Below are positions 50,902-60,127 of a stretch of 64,000 nt of DNA, in pieces. The position numbers and the translations under genes were made by a program. Where the stretch lies: the NCBI RefSeq assembly GCF_002291145.1, contig NZ_NTGE01000222.1:27880-91879 (forward strand), written 5' to 3'. The stretch comes from Streptomyces sp. SA15. GTDB lineage: Bacteria > Actinomycetota > Actinomycetes > Streptomycetales > Streptomycetaceae. The notes below the pieces were generated by a model that did no database searches, had not been told where the DNA came from, and saw only the letters and a program-made list of their open reading frames with translations. Each line of letters opens with the position of its first letter. The stretch's first letter is position 1.

Positions 50902-52470
50902 TCAGCGGTCGGTCGCCTCCAGCACCGCCATGGCCGCGTTGTGCCCCGGCACCCCGCTCACCCCTCCCCCGCGCACGGCGCCCGCCCCGCACAGCAGCAC
51001 GTTCGGGTGCCGTGTCTCGACGCCCCAGCGGCCCGTGTCCTCCTGGGCGTACGGCCAGGCGAGATCCCGGTGGAAGATGTTGCCGCCGGGCAGCCGCAGG
51101 TCCCGCTCCAGGTCCAGCGGGGTCTTCGCCTCGATGCACGGGCGCCCCTCGGCGTCGGTCGCCAGGCAGTCGGCGAGCGGCTCGGCGAGGTGGGTGTCGA
51201 GCTGGGCGAGCGTCGACTTCAGCAGCTCCCCGCGTACGCCGTCGTTGTCCCGTGCGAAGAGCCGGGCTGGCGTGTGCAGGCCGAACAGCGTCAGCGTCTG
51301 GTAGCCCTGTTCGACGAGATGCGGGCCAAGGATCGTCGGGTCGGTCAGCGAGTGGCAGTAGATCTCGGAGGGCGGGGCGGTGGGCAGCTCGCCGGACGCG
51401 GCCTGGGCGTGGGCGGTGGCCAGTTGCTCGTAACCCTCGGCGATGTGGAAGGTGCCGGAGAAGGCCTCGCGGGGGTCCACGGCGTCGTCGCGCAGCCTCG
51501 GCAGGCGCTTGAGCAGCATGTTCACCTTCAGCTGGGCGCCCTCGGCGGGGGCCGGCGGTTCGTCGCCGGTGAGGGCGGCCAGTTCCTGCGGGGAGGCGCC
51601 CACCAGGACGTGCCGGGCGGCGACGACACCCTCTCCGTCAGCGGTCCGGTACGTGATCTCGGCGGTACGGCCGTCCGTGTCGATCCGTACGCCCTCGTGC
51701 CCCGTGGCGAGGACGGCGCCCGCCGCGCGTGCCGCCGAGGCCAGGGCGTCGGTGAGGGCGCCCATGCCACCGACGGGCACATCCCAGGCGCCCGTGCCGC
51801 CGCCGATCACGTGGTACAGGAAGCAGCGGTTCTGCCGCAGCGTGGGGTCGTGGGCGTCGGCGAACGTCCCGATGAGGGCGTCGGTGAGGACCACGCCCCG
51901 TACCAGGTCGTCGGCGAAGCGGTCCTCGATCGCCGCCCCGATCGGCTCCTCGAAGAGGGTTCGCCAGGCCTCCTCGTCGTCGACGCGGCGGCGCAGTTCG
52001 TCGCGGGTGGGCAGCGGCTCGGTGAGGGTCGGGAAGACTCGCTGGGCGACGCGGCCGGTCATGCCGTAGAAGCGCTGCCAGGCCTCGTACTCGCGCCCGC
52101 CGCCGGTCAGCCGCGCGAAGGCCTCCCGGGTGCGCCGCTCGCCGCCGCCGACCAGGAGTCCGGTCGGCCGGCCGTCGCGTTCCACGGGGGTGTACGACGA
52201 GACGGTGCGGGTGCGGACGCGGAAGTCCAGGCCGAGGTCCCGCACGATCTTCTTCGGCAGCAGGCTGACCAGGTAGGAGTAGCGCGACAGCCGCGCGTCC
52301 ACGCCGGCGAAGGGCCGGGTGGAGACGGCGGCGCCCCCGGTGCGGTCCAGTCGCTCCAGCACCAGCACGGAGCGTCCGGCCCGGGCCAGGTAGGCGGCGG
52401 CGACCAGGCCGTTGTGGCCGCCGCCGATCACGACGGCGTCGTACGTCCGGTGTCCCTCGTGTGCAGGCAT
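50902..52470 (-). CDS. Phytoene-desaturase-like FAD-dependent oxidoreductase (PYROXD2 type)
   Basis: The 522-aa protein begins with a dinucleotide-binding motif, VVIGGGHNGLVAAAYLARAG, and ends with HPNVLLCGAGAVRGGGVSGV, the second FAD contact. WDVPVGGMGALTDALASAAR is the conserved middle motif of the CrtI/PYROXD2 superfamily. It is probably soluble. The ATG at 52470 is the start closest to the Rossmann motif. Carotenoid neighbours are absent, so the substrate is open. Confidence 0.88.
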   Translation of the reverse strand: MPAHEGHRTYDAVVIGGGHNGLVAAAYLARAGRSVLVLERLDRTGGAAVSTRPFAGVDARLSRYSYLVSLLPKKIVRDLGLDFRVRTRTVSSYTPVERDGRPTGLLVGGGERRTREAFARLTGGGREYEAWQRFYGMTGRVAQRVFPTLTEPLPTRDELRRRVDDEEAWRTLFEEPIGAAIEDRFADDLVRGVVLTDALIGTFADAHDPTLRQNRCFLYHVIGGGTGAWDVPVGGMGALTDALASAARAAGAVLATGHEGVRIDTDGRTAEITYRTADGEGVVAARHVLVGASPQELAALTGDEPPAPAEGAQLKVNMLLKRLPRLRDDAVDPREAFSGTFHIAEGYEQLATAHAQAASGELPTAPPSEIYCHSLTDPTILGPHLVEQGYQTLTLFGLHTPARLFARDNDGVRGELLKSTLAQLDTHLAEPLADCLATDAEGRPCIEAKTPLDLERDLRLPGGNIFHRDLAWPYAQEDTGRWGVETRHPNVLLCGAGAVRGGGVSGVPGHNAAMAVLEATDR

Positions 52471-52524
52471 GGTTCTTGGTAACACGGGGTGATCCACATC
52501 GGCCAGCGATGCGCCGCGTCGGGG

Positions 52525-54765
52525 TCAGGCGCCGCCCGTGGTCCGCTGCTGGCGCAGGACTGCCACCCGGCGGTAGAGCTCCACCGCCTCGGCGCCCCGC
52601 CCGAGCTGTTCCAGGCAGTGGGCCTCGTCGTTGCGGCTGGCGAGGGTGTCGGGGTGGGCGGCGCCGAGGACGCGCTCGCGGGCGGCGGCCACCCGGCGGT
52701 ACTCGGTGAGCGCGTCCGTCCAGCGGCCGAGCCAGCCGAGACCGACGGCGACCTCGCGGCGGCTGACCAGGGTGTCCGGGTGGTCGGGGCCGAGGACGCG
52801 CTCGCGGATCGCACACACGTCACGGGATTCGGCGAGGGCCTCCTCCCAGCGGCCGAGGCGGCCGAGGTTGACGCCGAGGCCGTGGCGGGCGCGCAGGGTC
52901 TCCGGGTGGGTGGGGCCGTGGACGCGGGTGCGGTCGTCGATCAGGTCGCGGTACAGCTGCAGCGCCTCCGCGCTGCGGCCGAGCCGGCCGAGGCTGATAC
53001 CGACCTCGTAGCGGGCGGCGAGGGTGTCGGCGTGGTCGGGGCCGAGGGCCTGGGCGCGGGCCTCGGCGACCTCGCGGTACGTCTGCAGGGCCTCCTGCCA
53101 GCGGCCCAACTGGCCCAGAGCGTAGGCGACTTCGTAGTGGGTGACCAGGGTGTCGGGGTGGTGCGGGCCGAGTACCCGGGCGCGGGCGGCCGCCACATCG
53201 CTGGCCATGCGGTACGAGTCCTCCAGGCGGCCGAGTCTGCTCAGGTTGAAGGCGAGGTTGTGGCGGCAGCGCAGGGTGTCGGGGTGGTCGGCGCCCATGG
53301 TGCGCTCGCGGGCCGTGAGGACCGAGTTGTAGACCTGGTGCGCGTCGAAGTGGCGGCCCAACTGGCCCAGCACATAGGCCATTTCCTGGCGGGCGGCGAG
53401 GGTGTCGGGATGGTCGGGGCCGAGCGCGATGCTCCTGGCGCGGGCGACGTGCTTGTACTCGCGCAGGGCGTCGGCGGCGCGGCCGGTGCGGCTGTAGGTG
53501 AAGGCGACCTCGTAGCGGCTGGCGAGGGTGTCGGGGTGGTCGGGGCCCAGGAGGTACTCGCGTTCGGCGGCGACCGCGCGGTGCACCTCGCCGGCCTCCG
53601 CCCAGCGGCCCAGGCGTCCCAGGCTGAGGCCGGCGTTGTGGCGCCCGGCGAGCGCGGTGACCGCTTCCGGGGAGGGGGTGGGCGGCTCGTCCGGCACGGG
53701 TTCATCGGTTCGGCCGGTCACCGGCCGCGGGATCCACTCGCCGGTGAGTCCGGCTCCGGCGTCCGGGGGTGTGGTGCTGAGGCCTGCGCCGGTCGCCTTG
53801 TGGCCGGTGGTCATGCCGCGGGTCCAGGACGGCAGGCGCGCCTCTCGGGACGGCGCGGGCTCGGGCGGGCGGAGTTCCGGCTGCGGGGTCACCACGGTCG
53901 GCACGTACGTCGGCGTGAGTCGGCCCTCGCCGATCCGGCGGCCCAGCTCGCGGGCGTCGTGCGGGCGTTCCTCGGGACGCTTGGCCAGCAGGTCGAGGAT
54001 GACCTGCTCCAGGTACTCGGGCAGGTCGGCGCGGTGGCTGCGCGGCGGGCGGGGAGGCGTGTCGCGGTGGCCGACGAGGATGGCCCAGGCGTCTTCGAGG
54101 TCGAAGGGGGGTGCCCCGGTGGCGATCTCGTACAGCACGCAGCCCAGCGAGTACAGGTCGCTGCGCTGGTCGACCTCGGTGCCGCTGATCTGCTCCGGCG
54201 ACATGTAGTGCGGGGTGCCCATGGCGATGCCGGTGCCGGTCAGCCGGGAGGTGAAGCCGATGTCGTGGCCGAGGCGGGCTATGCCGAAGTCGCAGATCTT
54301 CACGGTGCCATCGGTGAGGCGGACGATGTTCGCGGGTTTCAGGTCGCGGTGCACGATGCCCTGGCGGTGCGTGTACGCGAGGGCGGCGGCGACCTGGTCG
54401 GCGATGTCGACGACGTCGGGGACGGGCAGCGGGTGCTGCTTGTTGTCCTCCAGGAGCTGGCTGAGGTTGCGGCCTTCGAGGAGCTCCATGACGAGGTAGA
54501 GGACGCCGTCGGACTCGCCGAAGTCGTGGACGACGGTCACGCCGCGGTGCTGGAGGGCGGCGGCGACGCGGGCCTCGCGCCGGAAGCGTTCCCTCAGGAC
54601 CCGGGTGAAGGACTGGTCGTGGTGCGTACCGAGCGGCTTGAGGCACTTCACGGCGACCTGCCGGCCCAGCGACTCGTCGCGCGCCCGCCACACCTCGCCC
54701 ATGCCGCCGCGCCCGATCAGATCGAGCAGCCGGTACCGGCCCTGGATCAGCCTGCTGTCCCCCAT
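52525..54765 (-). CDS. Ser/Thr protein kinase with C-terminal TPR array
   Basis: The 746-aa protein has a Hanks-type kinase domain (about residues 10-270): GRGGMGEVW, VAVKCL, HRDLKPANI, CDFGIARLG and MSPEQISG. A Pro-rich linker follows, then about eight 42-residue TPR units (about 390-730), each with LGRLGRWxEAL and LGPDHPDTLxxRxE. No membrane helix is seen, so it is cytoplasmic, unlike PknB. The TPR part resembles NB-TPR proteins and probably binds partners. The start is ATG at 54765. Confidence 0.93.
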   Translation of the reverse strand: MGDSRLIQGRYRLLDLIGRGGMGEVWRARDESLGRQVAVKCLKPLGTHHDQSFTRVLRERFRREARVAAALQHRGVTVVHDFGESDGVLYLVMELLEGRNLSQLLEDNKQHPLPVPDVVDIADQVAAALAYTHRQGIVHRDLKPANIVRLTDGTVKICDFGIARLGHDIGFTSRLTGTGIAMGTPHYMSPEQISGTEVDQRSDLYSLGCVLYEIATGAPPFDLEDAWAILVGHRDTPPRPPRSHRADLPEYLEQVILDLLAKRPEERPHDARELGRRIGEGRLTPTYVPTVVTPQPELRPPEPAPSREARLPSWTRGMTTGHKATGAGLSTTPPDAGAGLTGEWIPRPVTGRTDEPVPDEPPTPSPEAVTALAGRHNAGLSLGRLGRWAEAGEVHRAVAAEREYLLGPDHPDTLASRYEVAFTYSRTGRAADALREYKHVARARSIALGPDHPDTLAARQEMAYVLGQLGRHFDAHQVYNSVLTARERTMGADHPDTLRCRHNLAFNLSRLGRLEDSYRMASDVAAARARVLGPHHPDTLVTHYEVAYALGQLGRWQEALQTYREVAEARAQALGPDHADTLAARYEVGISLGRLGRSAEALQLYRDLIDDRTRVHGPTHPETLRARHGLGVNLGRLGRWEEALAESRDVCAIRERVLGPDHPDTLVSRREVAVGLGWLGRWTDALTEYRRVAAARERVLGAAHPDTLASRNDEAHCLEQLGRGAEAVELYRRVAVLRQQRTTGGA

Positions 54766-54827
54766 CTCCTGCGACCGCCCCCGTCGTTACTACGCCCGCC
54801 CTCCCCTGGCTGGTCCAGTATGGCGAG

Positions 54828-55676
54828 CTATGGTCCGAGTTTGTACGGTGCCGGGCGGGAGCCCGGGCCCAGGCGGGCCATGGCGCGCAGGATGTGTTTG
54901 GGCGGGAGCTGCCAGCGCAGACGTGCGGGAATACAGCGCAGCAGGGTGCCCGTGGCGCGCAACTGGCGGGTGACGGTGGTGGGTTCGGGGGCCGGTCTGC
55001 CGTACAACTCGTGGGCGTACGGCGGCAGGGCGGCGTACGCCAGATGTGCCACGCGCCGCCACAGCACCTCGCGCGCCGGGATGAGGAGGGGGTGCGTCGG
55101 AGGGCGGAGCAGGAAGTCGTCCACCTCGCGTGCCTCTTCTCCTGCGGCGAGTTCCGGCCGCACCTTCTCGAAGTAGGTGTTCATCTCCGCCCGGTTCGCC
55201 GGTACGGCGTCGGGGTCGAGGCCCACCAGGCGGGCACTGGCGCGGTGTTCGCCTATGTAGCGGTCGGCCTGGGCGTCGGTGAGGGGGATGCCGGAGCGGC
55301 GCGCGACCTGCAGATACGAGTCGATCTCGGCACAGTGCACCCACAGCAGCAGTTCGGGTTCGTCGACGCCGTAGCGCTCGCCGGTGTCGGGGTCGGTCGC
55401 CGACAGCATGCTGTGGATCTTGCGGACCCGGGCGCCGGCCTTCTCGGCGGCCTCGGTGGTGCCGTAGGTCGTGGTGCCGACGAAGTTGGCGGTGCGCATC
55501 AGCCGACCCCAGGCGTCGTTGTGGAAGTCGGAGTTCTGCGTGACGCCACGCACGGCGCGCGGGTGCAGTGCCTGGAGGTAGAGCGCGCGGACGCCCGCGA
55601 CCCACATCATCGGGTCGCCGTGCATCTGCCAGGTCACCGAGTCCGGTCCGAACAGCCCCGGGTCGGCCTCGCTCAT
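54828..55676 (-). CDS. MpaB/DUF2236-family oxygenase
   Basis: The 282-aa protein contains QALHPRAVRGVTQNSDFHND, then GTTTYGTTEAA, and HCAEIDSYLQV, the His-rich motifs of the ER-bound-oxygenase/MpaB (latex-clearing-like) family, where conserved His residues bind heme or a metal. The ATG at 55676 has GGAGGTGG upstream. Its promoter region is shared with the divergent iron-box operon. The substrate is unknown. Confidence 0.87.
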   Translation of the reverse strand: MSEADPGLFGPDSVTWQMHGDPMMWVAGVRALYLQALHPRAVRGVTQNSDFHNDAWGRLMRTANFVGTTTYGTTEAAEKAGARVRKIHSMLSATDPDTGERYGVDEPELLLWVHCAEIDSYLQVARRSGIPLTDAQADRYIGEHRASARLVGLDPDAVPANRAEMNTYFEKVRPELAAGEEAREVDDFLLRPPTHPLLIPAREVLWRRVAHLAYAALPPYAHELYGRPAPEPTTVTRQLRATGTLLRCIPARLRWQLPPKHILRAMARLGPGSRPAPYKLGP

Positions 55677-55793
55677 CGAGATCCACCTCCGCCTGTGTCC
55701 GTGCGGCCACGATGCCACGACCGCACGGTCGTTCGACACCCCCATTCCGCCCTTCCTGTCCAGTGGTTGAGATTTCACCGACCCGACTGAATT

Positions 55794-55812
55794 TTTGGTA
55801 AGGCTTCCCTTA
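55794..55812. promoter_or_regulatory. Probable iron box (DmdR/IdeR-type)
   Basis: TTTGGTAAGGCTTCCCTTA matches the 19-bp TTAGGTTAGGCTAACCTAA consensus at about 13 of 19 positions, including the central AGGCT and the outer TTA. It lies 77 bp before the lipoprotein start, followed at once by a TATATG -10-like box. This suggests iron repression of the transporter operon. Confidence 0.6.
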
Positions 55813-55889
55813 TATGCTGACGCCGCCTCCGGCCCGTCGTATACGGCGGACCGTCGGCATGCCCCGCTCTTCCGTACGACAGGACAGAC

Positions 55890-57413
55890 ATGCGCACCAC
55901 CTCCCGCGGTCTCATAGCGGCGCTCGCCCTCACCCCCTTGCTGGCCGGCTGCTTCGCCCAGAGCGACAGCGGCAGCGACGCGGGCTCCGACAACGGGACG
56001 GGCGGTCGGCTGCGGGTCGCGCTGGCCGTGCCGCCGGTGCAGGCCCTGTCCCCGTACAGCAACGACGCCACCGTGCTCAGCAAGCTGTCCGTCGCCGAGG
56101 GCCTGACCGCGCTCGGCAAGGACGGCACCGCCGTACCGGCGCTGGCGAAGTCCTGGAAGCAGCAGAACGCCACCACCTGGACCTTCGAGCTGCGCGAGGC
56201 CACCTTCCAGGACGGCACCGAGGTCACCGCCGAATCGGTCGTCAACGCGCTCGACCAGGCCAACGCCGCCGAGACCAAACCGCGTGTCCTCAGTGACGTC
56301 ACGCTGACCGCCAAGGCCGACGACGCCGACACCGTCACGCTCACCACCAAGACGGCCGACCCCGTGCTCCCGCTGCGCCTGGCCAGCCCCGCCCTCGCCG
56401 TCCTCTCCGCGAAGGCGTACGGCAAGGACGGCGCCGTCAGCCCGGTCGGCACCGGCACCGGCGCCTTCGAGCTCACCAAGCTGAACGGCAAGACCAAAGC
56501 CACCCTCAGCCGCTACGACGGCTACTGGGGCGGCAAGGCGAAGGCCTCCGGCATCGACGTCACCTGGATCGCGGACGGCACCGCCCGCGCGGGCGCCCTG
56601 CGCGGTGGCGACGTCGACATCGCCGAGTGGATCCCGACCGCGCAGGCGAAGCTGCTGGAAGCGGACACCCGGCACGAGGTGCCGTCCGTGCGCACCGACA
56701 GCCTGATCCTCAACACCGGCAGCGGCCTCTTCGCCGACGCCTCGCTGCGCGCCGCCGCCCGCGAGGCCGTGGACGGCTCCGCGCTCGTCGACTCCGTCTT
56801 CGGCGGATACGCCGACCCCGCGCAGGGCCTGTTCGGGCCGGCCGTCCCCTGGGCCGCCGACGACCGTGTCGAGGTGACCGGCCGCGCGGAGGCCGCCACC
56901 GCGGCCCAGGTGACGTCCAAGACCAAGGGCAAGACCCTGCGCCTGGCCACCTACACCAACCGCGCCGAGCTTCCGGAGGCCGCGACCGTGCTCCAGCAGC
57001 AGCTGGAGAAGGCCGGGTTCACGGTGAAGCAGGACGTGCGCGAGTACACGCAGATGGAGGCCGACCTCCTCGCCGGCAAGTACGACGCGCTCGTCTTCTC
57101 CCGGGTGACCCTCCTCGACACCGGTGACGCCGTCGGGTATCTCGCCAGCGACTACATGAGCGACGGCGTCTACAACATCGCGGGCCTGAAGGACGGGGCC
57201 GTGGACAAGGCCGTCAAGGCCGCGGGCGAGGAAGGCGACACGGAGCAGCGCCAGCGGAAGATCATGCGTGCCGAGGCGGAGATCCTGCGCACCGACGCCG
57301 TGGTGCCGCTGGTCCACGAGCAGGTCGTGCAGGGCATCGCCACCGACGTGGAGGGCGTGCTCCTCGACCCGCGCGAACGCTCCCTCGTCGACATCGACAC
57401 GCACCTGAAGTAA
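55890..57413 (+). CDS. ABC transporter substrate-binding lipoprotein (peptide/nickel/opine family 5)
   Basis: The 507-aa protein has a lipobox LLAGC (Cys near residue 21). The SBP_bac_5 fold shows TWTFELREATFQDGTEVTAE, GTGTGAFELTKL and RYDGYWGGK. Relatives bind peptides, nickel or metallophores such as opines. The iron box upstream favours a metallophore role (inference). The ATG at 55890 is preceded by a short GGACAGAC region. The fused permease follows 7 bp later. Confidence 0.88.
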   Translation: MRTTSRGLIAALALTPLLAGCFAQSDSGSDAGSDNGTGGRLRVALAVPPVQALSPYSNDATVLSKLSVAEGLTALGKDGTAVPALAKSWKQQNATTWTFELREATFQDGTEVTAESVVNALDQANAAETKPRVLSDVTLTAKADDADTVTLTTKTADPVLPLRLASPALAVLSAKAYGKDGAVSPVGTGTGAFELTKLNGKTKATLSRYDGYWGGKAKASGIDVTWIADGTARAGALRGGDVDIAEWIPTAQAKLLEADTRHEVPSVRTDSLILNTGSGLFADASLRAAAREAVDGSALVDSVFGGYADPAQGLFGPAVPWAADDRVEVTGRAEAATAAQVTSKTKGKTLRLATYTNRAELPEAATVLQQQLEKAGFTVKQDVREYTQMEADLLAGKYDALVFSRVTLLDTGDAVGYLASDYMSDGVYNIAGLKDGAVDKAVKAAGEEGDTEQRQRKIMRAEAEILRTDAVVPLVHEQVVQGIATDVEGVLLDPRERSLVDIDTHLK

Positions 57414-57419
57414 CCCCGG

Positions 57420-59168
57420 ATGAGCGCCACTTACGGCAGCGCCGCCCGCCCTCTCCTGTGGCCGGCGGCGCTCGGTCGCGTCGTCGCCGGGGCCGGCCTG
57501 CTGACCGCGGTGGCCCTGCTGCCCTGGCTGTCCGGGACCGACCCGGCGCTGACGGTGCTGCGGGCCCGTTCCGCCGACCAGGATCCGACGCCGGAGCAAC
57601 TGGACGCCGTACGCGAACAGTTGGACCTGGATCAGGGGCCCTTCGCCCATCTCCTGCACTGGATCGGCGGTCTGCCGCGCGGCGACGCGGGCGTCTCCTG
57701 GGTGTCGGGCGAGCAGGTCCTGCCCCAGATCGGCACGGCCCTGTCCGTCTCCGTCACGCTGATGCTGGGCGCGCTCGTGGTCACGCTGGTGGTGGCCGCG
57801 CTGGTCTGCGCCCGTACGGTCGTCCTCGGCTCCCGGCGACGCCTGCGCCAGGACCGTACGGGCACGGGGGCCGCTGTCCTGGCCGCGCTGCCGAAGTTCC
57901 TGCTGGCCTCGCTGTTGGCGACGGTGTGCGGGGTGTGGTGGGGCTGGTTCCCGTCCAGCGGCTGGGAGGGACCGCAGTGGATGGTGCTGCCCTCGCTCGC
58001 CCTCGGCATCCCGTCGGGGGCGATGATCGGCGGACTGCTGGACCAGGCGCTGCCGGCCGCCTTCCACGAACCATGGGCGCGGACGGCGTACGCCGCCGGG
58101 CTGCCACCGAGTTACCTCGCCCGGAACGCGTTGCGGCGCGCGCTGCCGGGCGTCCTGCCCCAGTTCCTGCCGACCGTCGTGGCGCTCGTCGGCGGCGCGG
58201 TCGCGGTGGAGAAGATCTTCAACATTCCGGGTCTCGGGCGGCTCGCCCTGGAGGCCGCGATCGCCCAGGACCTGCCGGTGTTGCAGACCGCGACGCTGGC
58301 CCTGGTGCTGCTCGGGGTGGCGGCCGGTGTCCTCGTACGGGCGCTGCGGAACGCGCTGATCGGCCGGCCGCTGCGAGACGGTTCCCTGCCCACTCTGCAC
58401 CGGCCGCGCCTCGCCCCGCCGCGCTCGCTGCGGTGGGTCGCCGGGGGCTGCGCGCTCGCCCTGCTCGCCCTCGTCGTGGCCGGGCTGCTGCGCGACCCCT
58501 TGGAGGTGGACACGGCGGCACGACTGCTGCCGCCCTCCGCCGCGCACCCCTTGGGCACGGACTCGCTGGGCCGCGATCTGCTGGCCCGGCTGGGGCACGG
58601 GGCGCTGCGCACGGCGGGCGTGGCCCTCGCGGTGACGGCGGTCAGCGCCGTGACCGGGCTGCTGCTCGGCATGGTGCCCCGGGCGAGCGCCGGTCTGACG
58701 GAGGTGATGACGACCCTGCCGGCCGTGCTCGCGGGACTGCTGATCGCGGGCGTGACCGGGCCGTCGGTGTGGGGCGCGGCCTGCGCGGTGTGCGTGGTCG
58801 GATGGACGCCGTACGCCGCCCAGACCGGCGCGCTGGTCGAACAGGAACGCGCCGGCGGTCACATCGCCGCGGCGGTCACGATGGGCGCCGGACGCCTGCA
58901 CCTGCTGCGCCGCCACCTGCTGCCCGCGGTCGGCCCGGCCCTCCTGCGCAACGCCCTCCTACGACTGCCCACCACCGTCCTGGTGCTGGCCTCGCTCGGC
59001 TTCCTGGGGCTGGGCGAGCAGCCGCCCACGCCGGAGTGGGGGAGGCTGCTGTCGGAGAACCAGCCGTACGTCGAACTCGCGCCGTGGACCGTGCTGGGGC
59101 CGGCCGGTGCGCTGGTCCTGCTCTCGGTGCTCGCCGTTTCGGGCAGTGGGCTGGGTCAGCGGCGCTGA
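57420..59168 (+). CDS. Fused two-domain ABC permease (DppB-DppC type)
   Basis: The 582-aa protein joins two BPD_transp_1 domains. The first (residues 1-300) is DppB-like, with DPALTVLRARSADQDPTPEQ and the EAA loop ARTAYAAGLPPSYLARNALR. The second (about 330-582) is DppC-like, with HPLGTDSLGRDLLARLGHGA and the EAA loop AAAVTMGAGRLHLLRRHLLP. About twelve membrane helices are predicted. DppB and DppC are normally separate genes. No ATP-binding gene follows, so the importer must borrow one or is incomplete. Confidence 0.9.
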   Translation: MSATYGSAARPLLWPAALGRVVAGAGLLTAVALLPWLSGTDPALTVLRARSADQDPTPEQLDAVREQLDLDQGPFAHLLHWIGGLPRGDAGVSWVSGEQVLPQIGTALSVSVTLMLGALVVTLVVAALVCARTVVLGSRRRLRQDRTGTGAAVLAALPKFLLASLLATVCGVWWGWFPSSGWEGPQWMVLPSLALGIPSGAMIGGLLDQALPAAFHEPWARTAYAAGLPPSYLARNALRRALPGVLPQFLPTVVALVGGAVAVEKIFNIPGLGRLALEAAIAQDLPVLQTATLALVLLGVAAGVLVRALRNALIGRPLRDGSLPTLHRPRLAPPRSLRWVAGGCALALLALVVAGLLRDPLEVDTAARLLPPSAAHPLGTDSLGRDLLARLGHGALRTAGVALAVTAVSAVTGLLLGMVPRASAGLTEVMTTLPAVLAGLLIAGVTGPSVWGAACAVCVVGWTPYAAQTGALVEQERAGGHIAAAVTMGAGRLHLLRRHLLPAVGPALLRNALLRLPTTVLVLASLGFLGLGEQPPTPEWGRLLSENQPYVELAPWTVLGPAGALVLLSVLAVSGSGLGQRR

Positions 59169-59269
59169 GGGCCCGTCACCGACGTCCCCGGACAGCGCAC
59201 TGTGACCACAGCCGCTAGGTGTCCCCGGAGCATCACGACGTCCGAGGCCGACAGCCAGCCACCTTCGGG

Positions 59270-59694
59270 GAAGCTCGCTCGCAGGGGCACATAGCGGTCC
59301 GCTGCCGCCTCGACTCCCTCCTGCCGGACCCCTCACGGGCAGCGGTACGCGACTGGGTCGAGCAGACCACGCGGTTGTGGCATCGCGACCGGCTGCGCTG
59401 GGACGCGATGGAACAGGCCCTTGCCGCCGTCGAGTCCAAGGTCGCCGACCGCTGGTACAGCAGCCTCCTGAAGGCCGTCGACGCCATGGCGACCCACCTG
59501 GGGTCCTTCCGGAAGGGACCGGAACGCGAAGTGGCACGTCAACGCATCCTCACGCTCATGATGCAGTTGGACCGCACCATGTACTTCACGGTCGTACGCG
59601 AGGCCCCCACGACCACGACGAGCTCATCGACGCACTGGCCGACCAGTGGTGGACGGCGCTGGGACCGGCAGCCTTCAGAACCGATCGGCGATGA
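59270..59694 (+). pseudogene. TetR-family regulator, C-terminal fragment with frameshift
   Basis: The frame carries AVRDWVEQTTRLWHRDRLRW, then KVADRWYSSLLKAVDAMATH and LTLMMQLDRTMYFTVV, resembling the helical ligand-binding half of TetR regulators. Near 59605 it shifts, and another frame continues HDELIDALADQWWTALG to a stop near 59694. The N-terminal helix-turn-helix is absent. The identification is tentative because only the C-terminal helices can be read. Confidence 0.4.
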
Positions 59695-60127
59695 CCACAC
59701 GCTCTGCCTCCACGGTCGATGGCTGCGTGCGGTGGTCGGAGGATGACCGCGCAGGACCGGGGCCGTCCTGCGCGGTCAGCGTTTGCATCCCTGGGCAGGA
59801 CAACGTCCCCGTGCTTGGCCTGCAGCTTGCCGATGACCTCGCGCGAAGCTGAGTTCGCTGTTGGGCAGTTGGCGGGCCTGTCAGAGCATGGGGAGCTACC
59901 GGGCAGACGATCACCGTCAGGTGATCACACCGCCGACCGGGACGAACACCCCACCCGCCGCTCGCACCGCCCCCGCCACCTACGACCTCAGCGGGGGATC
60001 AGCTCATCGTAGTCACCCTCGGTTCCTGTAGGTCCGGTGCCGAGAGCTGCTGGGACATGGAGCGGGGGCTGCTGTGCGTGTGGATGAGGTGTGCGGCCGT
60101 GGCGTCCGTCGCAGCGGGTGTGGACGA
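59695..60127. other. Gene-free interval with one palindrome
   Basis: No credible gene was seen in this 430-bp stretch. It holds a perfect inverted repeat GATCACC-GTCA-GGTGATC (59909-59926), either an operator or a weak terminator. It lies downstream of the crotonase gene on the minus strand. Confidence 0.6.

Noticed and set aside
54828..58916. Very long minus-strand open frame (over 1300 codons)
   Set aside because: Only its last 282 codons match a family (MpaB). The rest is antisense to the lipoprotein and permease genes and is an artefact of GC-rich DNA.
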